A DNA stretch of 64,000 bases from Ilyomonas sp965214235 (GCA_965214235.1 CBDCBH010000002.1:620001-684000), one strand, 5' to 3'. Positions 40,523 through 50,011 are shown, counted from the first letter of the stretch. The notes: generated by a model from the sequence alone, not told the origin. Numbers and translations are program-made.

Positions 40523-41464
40523 ATGAAAAGTAAAAGTCTGTTTTCTCTCCTAATATTTGTCGTCATCTTTGGTATTGCCATGGCAGTTTCTTATGCTGCG
40601 TATGGTTTTTCAAATGTTCTTTTTTCAGAAGTTATCGGGGCTATTGCGTTTATAGTTGCCCTCATTATTTCTTCGGCTGTTAAAATTGCCGACCCATGGG
40701 ACAAAGCAGTTGTATTGCGTCTCGGTCAGTTTCACTCATTGAAAGGTCCCGGACTTTTTTTTATCATTCCCATCCTTGATACAATACCCTACTGGATTGA
40801 TACACGTGTAATTACTACTTCTTTTAAAGCAGAAAAAACACTTACTAAAGATACCGTGCCGGTTGATGTTGATGCCGTGCTATTCTGGAAAGTTTTTGAC
40901 CCGAAAAGGGCGGCTCTTGAAGTGGCAGATTATTTAGCTGCCATTAGCTGGGCTTCGCAAACGGCTTTGCGTGATGTGATTGGAAAAACTATGCTTTCCG
41001 ACATGCTGGAAGGACGCGATAAAATAAGTGATGTGCTTCAAAAAATTATAGATGAACGCACAGAACCCTGGGGTATTCATGTCAATTCTGTTGAGGTAAA
41101 AGATGTTTTAATTCCCCCCGCATTAGAGAATGCAATGTCAATGCAGGCGCAGGCGGAAAGAGAACGGCAGGCACGTGTCATTCTTGGAGATTCGGAAAGA
41201 CAGGTGGCTGAAAAATTTGGCGAAGCGGCTCTTACGTATGCCAACAACCCTGTGGCTTTGCACTTACGCGCAATGAATATGTTGTACGAAGGATTAAAAG
41301 AAAACTCAACAATCGTTATAGTTCCCAGTTCAGCCGTAGATACAATGCAGTTGGGAAGCATGGCTGGCTTAACGGCTTTAACGATGGGTATTGGTCAGGA
41401 TAAAGAAAAGAAGGAAAATGGCGCTGTATCACAAGGGAATGGAACTGTTTTAAAAGCAGAGTAA
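40523..41464 (+). CDS. Slipin (SPFH/stomatin-family) membrane protein
   Basis: 313 residues. N-terminal hydrophobic segments (about 5-60), then the SPFH/Band-7 domain (WDKAVVLRLGQFHSLKGPGL, FFIIPILDTIPYWIDTRV, TKDTVPVDVDAVLFWKVFDP), followed by a helical oligomerisation region (MQAQAERERQARVILGDSER). Scaffold of membrane microdomains in stress adaptation. No neighbouring NfeD gene is visible, although stomatin operons often have one. Start is ATG at 40523 after a near-SD TCCGGAGGTTTGAA. Confidence 0.93.
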   Translation: MKSKSLFSLLIFVVIFGIAMAVSYAAYGFSNVLFSEVIGAIAFIVALIISSAVKIADPWDKAVVLRLGQFHSLKGPGLFFIIPILDTIPYWIDTRVITTSFKAEKTLTKDTVPVDVDAVLFWKVFDPKRAALEVADYLAAISWASQTALRDVIGKTMLSDMLEGRDKISDVLQKIIDERTEPWGIHVNSVEVKDVLIPPALENAMSMQAQAERERQARVILGDSERQVAEKFGEAALTYANNPVALHLRAMNMLYEGLKENSTIVIVPSSAVDTMQLGSMAGLTALTMGIGQDKEKKENGAVSQGNGTVLKAE

Positions 41465-41503
41465 TAAAATTGACACATCATTTCTTTAAAATGAATTCAT
41501 AAA

Positions 41504-42625
41504 ATGACAACAACTCAAGTTGAAACTAAGAAAACGGAATTGTCTTCCGGCAATACACAAAAATCGGCAAAAACAAATCAGCAAATGAAGGCTTTGATTT
41601 ATCAAGGTGCAGGAAAAAAATCGTGGGAAGACAAACCCAAACCGATGATAGATAAACCAACCGATGCCATCATAAAAATATTAAAGACAACTATCTGCGG
41701 AACCGATCTGCATATTATGAAAGGCGATTTGCCTGAAGTTACTAAGGGAAGAACGATTGGCCATGAAGGTGTTGGCATTGTTGAAGAAGTAGGAAGCGCA
41801 GTAAGCCTTTTTAAAAAGGGAGATCATGTTATCATTTCCTGTATTACCTCCTGTGCTAAATGCGATTATTGTAAACGCGGCATGTATTCGCATTGTAAAA
41901 AAGGCGGATGGATTTTGGGTCATTTAATTGATGGAACGCAGGCAGAATATGTACGGATTCCATTTGCAGATACCAGCTTGTACCATATACCCGAAAGTGC
42001 GGATGAAGAAGCGCTCGTGATGCTGAGTGATATTTTACCAACCGGTTTTGAATGTGGCGTTTTAAATGGACAAGTGAAACCAGGTGATACTGTAGCCATT
42101 GTTGGTGCGGGTCCTGTTGGATTAGCAACTTTATTAACGGCACAGTTTTATACGCCGGCAGAAATTATAATGGTTGATATTGACGACAGCCGGTTAGCCG
42201 TTGCCAAAACGTTTGGCGCTACCCAAACGATTAACAGCAGCGACGGAAAAGCAGTTGAAACACTGATGAAGCTAACAAACGGTAAAGGAGTTGACGTTGC
42301 TATTGAAGCCGTTGGTATTCCAGCCACATTTGAATTGTGCGAAGCGATTATTGGTGCAGGCGGACACATCGCAAATATTGGTGTTCATGGAAAAAGTGTA
42401 ACGCTTCATTTAGAAACGTTATGGTCAAAAAATATTACCATCACCACACGTCTTGTTGATACGGTTACAACGCCCATGTTGCTTAAAACCGTTCAATCAA
42501 AAAAGATAGCGCCTAAACAATTAATCACTCATCATTTTAAACTGAATGAAATAATGGAAGCCTATGAAACATTCGGTAATGCCGCAAAAGAAAAAGCATT
42601 AAAAGTGATATTGACAAATGAGTAA
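41504..42625 (+). CDS. Zn-dependent alcohol dehydrogenase-like oxidoreductase (MDR)
   Basis: 373 residues. The catalytic Zn site is C in TTICGTDLHI and GHEGVG; the structural Zn site has four Cys in CAKCDYCKRGMYSHC. The Rossmann motif is VGAGPVGLATLL. The first about 25 residues are a polar extra tail, so a start at Met28 (QMKALIYQGAG) is also possible. Likely an alcohol or aldehyde reductase that recycles NAD(H) in low oxygen; the substrate is not readable. Confidence 0.9.
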   Translation: MTTTQVETKKTELSSGNTQKSAKTNQQMKALIYQGAGKKSWEDKPKPMIDKPTDAIIKILKTTICGTDLHIMKGDLPEVTKGRTIGHEGVGIVEEVGSAVSLFKKGDHVIISCITSCAKCDYCKRGMYSHCKKGGWILGHLIDGTQAEYVRIPFADTSLYHIPESADEEALVMLSDILPTGFECGVLNGQVKPGDTVAIVGAGPVGLATLLTAQFYTPAEIIMVDIDDSRLAVAKTFGATQTINSSDGKAVETLMKLTNGKGVDVAIEAVGIPATFELCEAIIGAGGHIANIGVHGKSVTLHLETLWSKNITITTRLVDTVTTPMLLKTVQSKKIAPKQLITHHFKLNEIMEAYETFGNAAKEKALKVILTNE

Positions 42626-42682
42626 AACTGTTTATTGAAGAAGAATAATAATCACTCAAAATTAATCATACAAAACCAAATT

Positions 42683-43411
42683 ATGCAAATCAACACAAAC
42701 AAATTAATCGGCTATACACTGGAAGCCACGGATGGAGAAATTGGAAAAGTGGAAGCCTTTTATTTCGATGATGATACATGGACCATTCGTTACCTCGTTG
42801 TAAAAACCGGCAGTTGGCTATCGGGTCGTAATGTGTTAATCTCTCCTCAAGCTGTATTAAATGATTCGTTGACAACAGAATCGCTGCCTGTAAATCTTAC
42901 CAAAGAACAGGTAAGCAGCAGCCCGGATATTGATACTGATAAACCCGTATCGCGCCAGCAGGAAGCCGAATTGTTTAACCATTACCCCTGGCAAAATTAC
43001 TGGGGCGGCGGGTTTTACGCTGGCGGCGTCTGGGGCATTATGTCTCCTGCTTCCACCATTGATAATAACATAGCAAACGAACCTGAAACGAACGATAAGT
43101 CATCGGATGACGACCCGCATTTACGCAGTACAGATAAAGTTGTTGGATATAACATTCACGCAACCGACGGAGACATCGGGCATGTGAATGATTTTATTAT
43201 GGACGATCAAAGCTGGCAGCTTTTATTTTTTGTGGTGGACACGCACAACTGGTTTGGAGGCAAAAAAGTATTGATACCGGTAAGCGATATTAAAGAAGTG
43301 CAATGGGAAAATTCAAAGGTTGTTATTGATATGAAAATGGATGCTGTTAAAAGCAGTAAGCTGTTTGATGAAGCCGAATTTAGTTTCCCGGTAAACATTT
43401 TTGAATTATAG
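42683..43411 (+). CDS. Double PRC-barrel protein
   Basis: 242 residues from ATG 42683; a TTG at 42635 is the longer frame. Two PRC-barrel-like beta units, one about residues 1-80 (KLIGYTLEATDGEIGKVEAF) and one about 155-235 (KVVGYNIHATDGDIGHVNDF), each about 80 residues, with a Gly/Trp-rich linker (YWGGGFYAGGVWG). PRC barrels bind RNA or partner proteins in stress-linked and photosynthetic proteins; the role here is unknown. Confidence 0.87.
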   Translation: MQINTNKLIGYTLEATDGEIGKVEAFYFDDDTWTIRYLVVKTGSWLSGRNVLISPQAVLNDSLTTESLPVNLTKEQVSSSPDIDTDKPVSRQQEAELFNHYPWQNYWGGGFYAGGVWGIMSPASTIDNNIANEPETNDKSSDDDPHLRSTDKVVGYNIHATDGDIGHVNDFIMDDQSWQLLFFVVDTHNWFGGKKVLIPVSDIKEVQWENSKVVIDMKMDAVKSSKLFDEAEFSFPVNIFEL

Positions 43412-43491
43412 AAAAGCAGTGTTATTGTTTTTAATTGAACCATAAAAATAACACGTAAAAAAGACCGTTGATTCACAATAAAATTTTTAAA

Positions 43492-43926
43492 ATGAAAACA
43501 ACTTATCCCGCTTCTTTACGAAGCATTTATTCAGTTACTGCTGTATTATTTATCATGGTTACATTTAGTTCCTGCGCAAGTAAAATGGCTTTTCAAACAT
43601 CATCCGTAGTGCCAGCAGCAGAAGGAACGATAAAATATAAAAAAGACAAAAACAACAATTACAATATTGATATCAATGTAGTGCGGCTGGCGCGTCCTGA
43701 CAGATTAACTCCGCCGAAAGATTTATACATCGTTTGGATGAATACAGACGGCAATGCAGCTAAAAATATCGGGCAGATTAAAACATCAAGCAGCCTGCTT
43801 TCCAGCACACTGAAAAGCTCATTAGAAACGGTAAGCACAGTTAAACCCACCGGCTTTTTTATTACCGCCGAAAACGATGGAAATACTCAATATCCGAGCG
43901 GAGAGGTGGTACTGAAAACTCAATAG
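43492..43926 (+). CDS. Lipoprotein, unknown function
   Basis: 144 residues from ATG 43492 (a longer frame starts at 43468). Lipoprotein signal with Cys in TFSSCASK; the mature part is beta-rich. No family that I recognise. Between the PRC-barrel gene and a small membrane protein, 80 bases after the former; the gap has an inverted GTGTTATT/AATAACAC pair. Confidence 0.65.
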   Translation: MKTTYPASLRSIYSVTAVLFIMVTFSSCASKMAFQTSSVVPAAEGTIKYKKDKNNNYNIDINVVRLARPDRLTPPKDLYIVWMNTDGNAAKNIGQIKTSSSLLSSTLKSSLETVSTVKPTGFFITAENDGNTQYPSGEVVLKTQ

Positions 43927-43960
43927 TAACATCTGTTTACTATTCTCAAAAAAATTTATT

Positions 43961-44314
43961 ATGAACACACTTACGCCGCCACTTCCGAATATGGCACCGA
44001 AGCTTATCCCCCTGGCAATCCCGTTAGTTATCCCTCTTAAAGTAAAAAGAATCAAACACGACATTGTGTTGAATGTTAGTTTTAAAGATGCACTCATCAG
44101 GGTAGGAATTTCTTTACTTTTATCAATTGTACCGGTGTTTACCGATACGCATTTGATCCTCTACATTTCACCTGTAGTCTTTTATCTGTTCGTCTCGGCG
44201 CTTACTAAATTTTGCATCGTTAAATATGTATGGCGCCGTTATATCAAACACAAACCAGCGGTGGTGTCATCAGCCTATGGAAAAAACCCGAATTACCCGG
44301 AAGAATCATTGTAA
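43961..44314 (+). CDS. Small membrane protein, unknown function
   Basis: 117 residues. One or two transmembrane helices in the middle (ALIRVGISLLLSIVPVF, LILYISPVVFYLFVSAL), Pro-rich N terminus and basic C terminus. No family that I recognise. Follows the lipoprotein gene by 34 bp on the same strand, so likely the same operon. Its regular frame and codon use support it. Confidence 0.6.
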   Translation: MNTLTPPLPNMAPKLIPLAIPLVIPLKVKRIKHDIVLNVSFKDALIRVGISLLLSIVPVFTDTHLILYISPVVFYLFVSALTKFCIVKYVWRRYIKHKPAVVSSAYGKNPNYPEESL

Positions 44315-44407
44315 GCAAGTCTTTCCTGCTAAATAATGCAGATCTGTTAGATGTTCATTTTTATTCATAATTTCTATGCCACAGCGATGAAAATATTATA
44401 ACAAATA

Positions 44408-45163
44408 ATGCTTGAATTGAAACACAAGAAAAAAATATTGCACGAACTTTTTATTGAGTTGGTAAAACTGCAAAAGGAAGTGATTGCTTCAGGTTTAAAA
44501 CTGCTGGTAATACTGGAAGGAAGAGATGCAGCCGGCAAAGACGGAACGATAAAAAGAATCATCAAACATCTTAGCCCACGGGAAACAAAAGTGGTAGCAT
44601 TGGGCAAGCCTTCCGATTGGCAGGAACGTGAATGGTATTTTCAACGTTATACTGCTCACCTGCCTGTATCAGGCGAATTCGTATTGTTTAACAGAAGCTG
44701 GTACAACCGTCTTGGTGTTGAAAAAGTAATGGGTTTTTGCACGCATAAACAATACAAATCATTTTTCAGTGAAGTGGAATCTTTTGAAAATGGTTTGATT
44801 GAAGGCGGCTTCATCATCATTAAATATTATCTCGACATCAGCAAAGACGAACAGCAAAAGCGATTGGACGACCGGGTGAAAGATCCGTTGAAACAATGGA
44901 AAACAAGCCCGATTGATAAAGAAGCATTGAAGTATTGGAAAGATTATTCTGAAGGCAGAAATGAAATGCTGCTGAAAACAAATTTTGAAAATAGTAAGTG
45001 GACAATTGTGAAAGCAGACAATAAGAAAAGTACACATATCGCGCTCATCACAGATTTACTGAAGCAATTGAAATATCATGGTAAACATGAAAAATTATTA
45101 GCAGCGGATTACGGTTTGGTTTACACTGCCACAGCAGAAAACATAAAAGAAAATCTGTTTTAA
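44408..45163 (+). CDS. ppk2: Polyphosphate kinase 2 family protein
   Basis: 251 residues, single PPK2 domain. Walker A-like EGRDAAGKDGTI, then LFNRSWYNRLGVEKVMGF, and RLDDRVKDPLKQWKTSP for the lid and phosphate-binding residues. PPK2 enzymes make nucleoside triphosphates from polyphosphate and NDP or NMP; class and donor specificity cannot be fixed here. Together with the ATPase and acetate kinase, this is another ATP-supplying enzyme in the cluster. Confidence 0.93.
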   Translation: MLELKHKKKILHELFIELVKLQKEVIASGLKLLVILEGRDAAGKDGTIKRIIKHLSPRETKVVALGKPSDWQEREWYFQRYTAHLPVSGEFVLFNRSWYNRLGVEKVMGFCTHKQYKSFFSEVESFENGLIEGGFIIIKYYLDISKDEQQKRLDDRVKDPLKQWKTSPIDKEALKYWKDYSEGRNEMLLKTNFENSKWTIVKADNKKSTHIALITDLLKQLKYHGKHEKLLAADYGLVYTATAENIKENLF

Positions 45164-45224
45164 TAAGCAAGAGATTTAAAAAATAGATAATCAAAATATT
45201 AACTAACAATTTAAATAGTAAAGT

Positions 45225-45437
45225 ATGTACAACGGTTTTCATTTCTGGGGAATGAATTTTATCTGGTGGTTTGTATGGATGGGATTATTGTTCTGGATTT
45301 TCTTTACGCCTTATAACATTCCGGGACAAAAAAATAAGAAGGATTCTCCCTACTACATTTTGCGAAAACGTTTTGCTTCCGGTGAAATAACAAAGGAAGA
45401 ATACCAAGAACACAAGAAAATTTTAGTGGCCTTATAG
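45225..45437 (+). CDS. Small membrane protein with SHOCT domain
   Basis: 70 residues. N-terminal transmembrane segment rich in Trp (FIWWFVWMGLLFWIFF), then a SHOCT-type tail LRKRFASGEITKEEYQEHK. SHOCT tails mediate contact in short membrane proteins. Sits between ppk2 and the ATP synthase operon. Function unknown. Confidence 0.8.
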   Translation: MYNGFHFWGMNFIWWFVWMGLLFWIFFTPYNIPGQKNKKDSPYYILRKRFASGEITKEEYQEHKKILVAL

Positions 45438-45488
45438 ATTGACTACAAAGCTGCATTGTATTTTATAAATAAAAATTAAACATAACAA

Positions 45489-45743
45489 ATGTCAAACAAA
45501 ACAGTATTAAACAAGGAAGTTACCGGCACAACAGTCGCAAACATAATTAACAAGAGCAATAAAGAAAATCCGGCACCTGAGAAAGTGGTAAAAAGAACAA
45601 AAAAACCGCTAAAGCAATCTTCTGTTTCACAGATTGATCATGTCGAGGAAAGTGCCGTTGGCGCTGTGAAAGCAAATTCATCAAGAACGGTGAGAGGCTC
45701 CAGCGGCTTGGCGAATACAGGAACTATCATTTCCTATGATTAA
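45489..45743 (+). CDS. Small Lys/Ser-rich hypothetical protein
   Basis: 84 residues, hydrophilic and basic, with many Lys, Asn and Ser and no signal peptide or hydrophobic helix; probably disordered. Ten bases from the atpD start, so co-transcribed with it. The neighbouring AtpD carries a similar Lys/Asn/Asp-rich tail, so both may bind polyanions; speculative. Confidence 0.55.
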   Translation: MSNKTVLNKEVTGTTVANIINKSNKENPAPEKVVKRTKKPLKQSSVSQIDHVEESAVGAVKANSSRTVRGSSGLANTGTIISYD

Positions 45744-45752
45744 CGCAAACCA

Positions 45753-47411
45753 ATGAATGTAACATCAAGAAATACCAGTAAGGAAAGTCGCTACGGCAAA
45801 ATTATTTCAGTTCGCGGCAGTGTGGTAGATGTATGGTTTGAAAACAATTTACCCGCTGTTTACACCTTACTCCATTCAGGTAAAGATAAGAAAATATCAA
45901 TCGAGGTATTGGCGCAATTGGATGACCATAGTGTGCGTGGCATTGCATTAAATCCCACGCAGGGATTAGCAAGAGGAATGGTGGTAGAAACCAACGAAAC
46001 AGAACTTACCGTTCCTATTGGTAAAGAAATTATGGGCAGGATGTTCGATGTGTTTGGAAATACGATTGATCATCTCGATGCACTTCCAAAGTGCGAACGC
46101 CGCAATGTGCATCAATCGCCGCCGCCATTATCCAAACGCTCTACCAAATCTGAAGTGTTTGTAACCGGCATCAAAGCCATTGATGTATTAATTCCACTGG
46201 AACGTGGCGGCAAAGCCGGATTGTTTGGCGGTGCCGGTGTTGGTAAAACCGTGCTGCTTACCGAGATGATTCATAACATGGTTGGCCATAACAAAGGCGT
46301 AAGCATGTTTTGCGGCATTGGCGAACGCTGCAGAGAAGGAAATGAATTGTATAATGCCATGAAAGATGCGGACCTGTTGAAAGATATGGTTATGGTTTTC
46401 GGGCAGATGAATGAACCGCCCGGTGCCCGTTTTCGGGTAGGTCATGCGGCGCTTACAATGGCTGAATATTTCCGCGATGACGAGCACCGCGATGTGTTGC
46501 TGTTGATTGATAACATCTTTCGTTTTATACAGGCAGGCATGGAAGTTTCCGGCTTGATGGGACAGATGCCTTCACGGCTCGGTTACCAGCCAACCATGGG
46601 CACCGAATTATCCGAACTGGAAGAACGCATTGCCTACACTGATACCGGCGCTATCACTTCCATACAAGCGGTGTATGTGCCGGCTGATGATTTAACCGAT
46701 CCGGCTGCGGTTCATACCTTCTCGCATTTGTCTGCGTCTATTGCGTTGTCACGCAAAAAAGCAAGCGAAGGTTTATATCCTTCAATTGATTTGTTGCAGT
46801 CAAATTCTAAAATGGCAACGCCGGGTATCATCGGCGAAAAGCATTATAACCTGGCGCAAAAAATACGGCAAACATTAGCGCAGTACGAAGAACTAAAAGA
46901 CATTATTTCTATGCTTGGCATGGAACAGTTATCTGTTGCAGATCGTAACGTAGTAAACCGTGCAAGACGGCTTGAACGTTTTCTTACACAACCCTTTTTT
47001 GCCACCGAACAGTTCAGCGGCATCAAGGGCAAAGAAGTGAGTTTGAAAGACGCACTGGATGGTTGCGAACGCATACTGAATGATGAATTTAAAGATTATC
47101 CTGAAAGTGCTTTTTATATGATTGGGAGTATTGATGAAGTAAAGAAAAAAGCAAATAATAAGACCGATCCATCCAAATCAAAAGATACATCGAAAGATGA
47201 TACGAATACCAGCAGCACTAAACCAAATGATACAACAAAAGCGAATAAAGATGCTGTTCAGAATAAGACAAAAGATAATAACAGCAATGATCAGAATAAA
47301 ACGAAAGATGCTGCAAAAGAGAATGGCAATGCCGATAAAACCAAATCAACCGGAACAGCAAAAGTGAAGGATGATGCGGATAAAAATAAGTTAAGCGGTC
47401 ATGCTAAGTGA
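45753..47411 (+). CDS. atpD: N-type ATP synthase beta subunit with a Lys/Asp/Asn-rich tail
   Basis: 552 residues. Normal beta body to about residue 467: Walker A GGAGVGKTVLL, catalytic region GERCREGNE, Walker B DVLLLIDNIFRF, and ERIAYTDTGAITSIQAVY. After that, about 85 residues are almost only K, D, N, T, S and A, a low-complexity charged extension not expected in beta subunits. First gene of an N-ATPase set (atpD-C-Q-R-B-E-F-A-G order). The next N-ATPase gene, atpC, starts only 1.56 kb later, after two unrelated genes. Its translation overlaps nothing. Confidence 0.93.
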   Translation: MNVTSRNTSKESRYGKIISVRGSVVDVWFENNLPAVYTLLHSGKDKKISIEVLAQLDDHSVRGIALNPTQGLARGMVVETNETELTVPIGKEIMGRMFDVFGNTIDHLDALPKCERRNVHQSPPPLSKRSTKSEVFVTGIKAIDVLIPLERGGKAGLFGGAGVGKTVLLTEMIHNMVGHNKGVSMFCGIGERCREGNELYNAMKDADLLKDMVMVFGQMNEPPGARFRVGHAALTMAEYFRDDEHRDVLLLIDNIFRFIQAGMEVSGLMGQMPSRLGYQPTMGTELSELEERIAYTDTGAITSIQAVYVPADDLTDPAAVHTFSHLSASIALSRKKASEGLYPSIDLLQSNSKMATPGIIGEKHYNLAQKIRQTLAQYEELKDIISMLGMEQLSVADRNVVNRARRLERFLTQPFFATEQFSGIKGKEVSLKDALDGCERILNDEFKDYPESAFYMIGSIDEVKKKANNKTDPSKSKDTSKDDTNTSSTKPNDTTKANKDAVQNKTKDNNSNDQNKTKDAAKENGNADKTKSTGTAKVKDDADKNKLSGHAK

Positions 47412-47449
47412 CATCTTACAAAATGATTAAAAGTTGTAAAACATACACA

Positions 47450-48298
47450 ATGAACCATACAAATTAAATTATCCTTGTAACAGGCGCAACTGGTAACCAA
47501 GGAGGAGTAGTAGCAAAAAGCCTGTTTGAACAAAACAAGTTTAAAGTGCGTGCATTGGTACGTGATAAAACAAGTGATAAAGCAAAAACACTCGAAGCAT
47601 CTGGAGCAGAACTATCAGAAGGTGATTTTGATGACGCAGCATCTCTTGAGAAGGCATTGCAGAATGTTTATGGCGTTTTTTATATGCAGGATTTTAAAAA
47701 TGGCGCAGATACAGAAATTGCACACGGCAAAGCTATTGCTGATACAGCAAAGAAAACCGGCATTAACCACTTTGTTTATTCATCTGTTGGCGGAGCAGAA
47801 CGTAATACCGGCATTCCTCATTTTGAAAGTAAGTACAAAATAGAAGAATACATTAAGGAAATTGGTTTGCCTTACACCATTTTACGCCCTGTTTTCTTTA
47901 TGTACAATTACAACGGCATGCGGCAAATGATTGAGAACGGAACGTTATATATGCCACTTAGTTCAGATAAGAATTTGCAGCAATTATCAGAAGATGACTA
48001 TGGTAAAATGGTGGCTGATGTATTTGATGATAAGAACAAATATGCAGGCAAAGAAATAGAAGTTGCCAGTGTTGATATAACCATGGATGAAATTGTAAAA
48101 AGCTTTAGCAATATATTAAACAAGAAAGTTTCTTATCAGCAAATTCCTTTTGAAGCTTTTCAAAAGCAGGCAGGAGAAGAAGTAACAACGATGTTCCGTT
48201 GGTTTGAAAATGTTGGTTACAATGCAGACATCAAATTGTTGCAAAACACTTTTTTTAAACTCAGTTCCTTGGAGGATTATTTAAGTGAACACGAATAG
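47450..48298 (+). CDS. NmrA/SDR-like NAD(P)-binding protein with an early stop codon
   Basis: The frame from ATG 47450 reads MNHTN, then TAA at 47465-47467, and continues IILVTGATGNQGGVVAKSLF, the nucleotide-binding motif of NmrA-like atypical SDRs. The later body runs to 48298 with no other break (the first later ATG/GTG start is at 47546, after the motif). Either it is a recent pseudogene (TAA from AAA) or it starts with a rare codon such as ATT after the stop. Sits between atpD and atpC. Possible redox sensor; unproven. Confidence 0.7.
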
Positions 48299-48354
48299 GA
48301 TAAAACAGCAAACGTTGCACAATAATTAAATAACATATTCATCAAAAAAATAGT

Positions 48355-48849
48355 ATGAAAAACAAACCAATAACAGTTTCAGAACAAGAAGGAGAAAATC
48401 TTTCAGTTGTTGGCGATACCTATCGCATATTAATAACCGGGAAACAAACCGACGGCGATTTTTCAACCATGGAATTTAATATCCCTCCTAATGGTGGTCC
48501 CGGACCGCACTCACATGCTGATTTCTATGAATCATTTTATGTTGTTGAGGGAGAAGTAGAAGTGAATTCTGAAGCTGGTTCCTATACAGCCAAAAAAGGT
48601 TCATTTGTAACCATACCCAAAGGAGGTATTGTTCATGATTTTAAAAACAGAACAAATCAGAACGCAGTTCTGCTTTGCACGGTTATTCCTGCAGGTTTAG
48701 AAGATTTCTTTATAGAAATAGGGAAACCTGTAGCTATCGGTAAGTTTCTTCCATCGCCTCCTATGGATGACCCTGAAGCAGTAAAAAAGCTGGAAAAAAT
48801 AGCCGGGAAGTATGGACAAAAAGTTTATCCGCCAGACTATTTAGATTAA
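48355..48849 (+). CDS. Cupin-domain protein inserted in the ATPase operon
   Basis: 164 residues. Cupin motifs: PHSHADFYESFYVVEGEVEV with HxH and later E, and the second, FVTIPKGGIVHDF, with His. These residues can bind a metal, so a dioxygenase or sensing role is possible. Located with the NmrA-like gene between atpD and atpC. A pair of quercetinase-like cupin and NmrA is not a known ATPase partner. Confidence 0.85.
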   Translation: MKNKPITVSEQEGENLSVVGDTYRILITGKQTDGDFSTMEFNIPPNGGPGPHSHADFYESFYVVEGEVEVNSEAGSYTAKKGSFVTIPKGGIVHDFKNRTNQNAVLLCTVIPAGLEDFFIEIGKPVAIGKFLPSPPMDDPEAVKKLEKIAGKYGQKVYPPDYLD

Positions 48850-48973
48850 GTAGTTAAGAAGTGACAGGAAATTTAATAGCAAAATTGCTTGAAGAGAAAG
48901 CACGAACCGCCAACTTTTGCTGTTAGGCTTCAGCCAATAAAAAGGAAACTGCAGATACTCAATAAAAGATAAA

Positions 48974-49372
48974 ATGGAAACATCAATGCATCTTAAAATA
49001 TTACTTCCGTTTCGCGTGTTTGCGGACGTACCAAATGTAAGCCGTGTGGTGATAGAAACAAGCGCAGGTTCTTATGGTTTGTTTCCGCAAAGACTTGATT
49101 GTGTAGCGGCGTTGGTTCCCGGAATTTTTGAATATGAAACAGAAGATGGTGTAAAATATTTAGCCGTTGATAAAGGCGTAATGGTTAAAGCTAACGCTGA
49201 AGTTCTGGTGTCAGTTCGCAATGCGGTTGGCGGTGTTGACCTTGGCAAATTGAGCGAGTTGGCAAAGCATGAATTTCAGCAACAGAACGATGCGGAAAGC
49301 AATGTGCGTTCAGTAACGCTAAAGCTCGAGAATGGCTTTATTTATAGCTTCGATAAATTTCGTAATGAGTAA
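48974..49372 (+). CDS. atpC: N-type ATP synthase epsilon subunit
   Basis: 132 residues with the N-terminal beta-sandwich of epsilon (LKILLPFRVFADVPNVSRVV, GSYGLFPQRLDCVAALVPGI, YLAVDKGVMVKANAEVLVSV) and a shortened helical C-terminal part. Second gene in N-ATPase order; two bases before atpQ. Its 124-bp upstream gap separates it from the cupin gene, which may mean its own promoter. Confidence 0.88.
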   Translation: METSMHLKILLPFRVFADVPNVSRVVIETSAGSYGLFPQRLDCVAALVPGIFEYETEDGVKYLAVDKGVMVKANAEVLVSVRNAVGGVDLGKLSELAKHEFQQQNDAESNVRSVTLKLENGFIYSFDKFRNE

Positions 49373-49374
49373 AA

Positions 49375-49704
49375 ATGGAACTTATTAAAAATAAGAAGAA
49401 CGAAGATTTTTTTAGTGGCAGAATTGCTGCAAAAGAAAAACAAAAGCTCACGGCGCTTCGTAAAAAAAACAGCACCGTTTGGTTTGGTTTGGGCATGATG
49501 GGCATGGTGGGCTGGTCGGTGGCGATGCCTTCGTTGCTTGGCGCAGGATTGGGAATCTGGCTGGATAAAACATACCCGCAATCCTTTTCATGGACGCTTT
49601 CCTGCTTACTCACAGGCTTGGTTATAGGCAGCGTTATCGCGTGGTATTGGGTGGCTAAAGAAGATAAGGAAATGCACGATAATACAGAAGAAAACAATGA
49701 CTGA
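49375..49704 (+). CDS. atpQ: N-ATPase accessory membrane protein AtpQ (AtpZ/AtpI-like)
   Basis: 109 residues with two transmembrane helices (WFGLGMMGMVGWSVAMPSLL; SWTLSCLLTGLVIGSVIAWY) and a Lys-rich N terminus, as in the AtpI/AtpZ-like protein of N-type ATPase operons. Likely an assembly or Mg/Na-handling factor for the c ring. Overlaps atpR by 8 bp. Confidence 0.85.
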   Translation: MELIKNKKNEDFFSGRIAAKEKQKLTALRKKNSTVWFGLGMMGMVGWSVAMPSLLGAGLGIWLDKTYPQSFSWTLSCLLTGLVIGSVIAWYWVAKEDKEMHDNTEENND

Positions 49705-50011
49705 AACAATGACAATGATATTAGCTTTTGTTGCAGGTATCGCGCTGGGAATAATATTTTTTGGCGGGCTTTGGTTCACCGTAAAAAAATCAATGACTTC
49801 CAAAACACCTGCGTTATGGGTGTTAGGTAGTTTCTTGTTTCGCATTAGTATTACATTGCTTGGTTTCTATTTTGTTGGCGGCGAAAACTGGCAGCGATTG
49901 CTCATTTGTTTAGGCGGTTTTGTCATCGCGCGCTTCATTGTTATTTATTATACTAAATCAATTGACGACAAACAAATGCAACTAAAAAAGGAGGCGGCTC
50001 ATGAAGCTTAG
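49697..50011 (+). CDS. atpR: N-ATPase accessory membrane protein AtpR
   Basis: 104 residues, three transmembrane helices, the small AtpR protein specific to N-type ATPases. Contains the Arg pair (FRIS, ARFIVIYY) seen in this family and thought to contact the c ring. Overlaps atpQ and atpB at each end. Its presence is the strongest marker that this is an N-ATPase rather than the housekeeping F-ATPase. Confidence 0.85.
   Translation: MTETMTMILAFVAGIALGIIFFGGLWFTVKKSMTSKTPALWVLGSFLFRISITLLGFYFVGGENWQRLLICLGGFVIARFIVIYYTKSIDDKQMQLKKEAAHEA

Noticed and set aside
43419..43454. Inverted GTGTTATT...AATAACAC
   Set aside because: 8-bp arms with a 20-base spacer and no T-run; could be chance in AT-rich DNA, so not called an operator or terminator.
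47414..47441. Weak 21-bp repeat TCTTACA/TGTAAAA before the NmrA-like gene
   Set aside because: Several mismatches to the TGTAACA pattern; too weak to add to the set.
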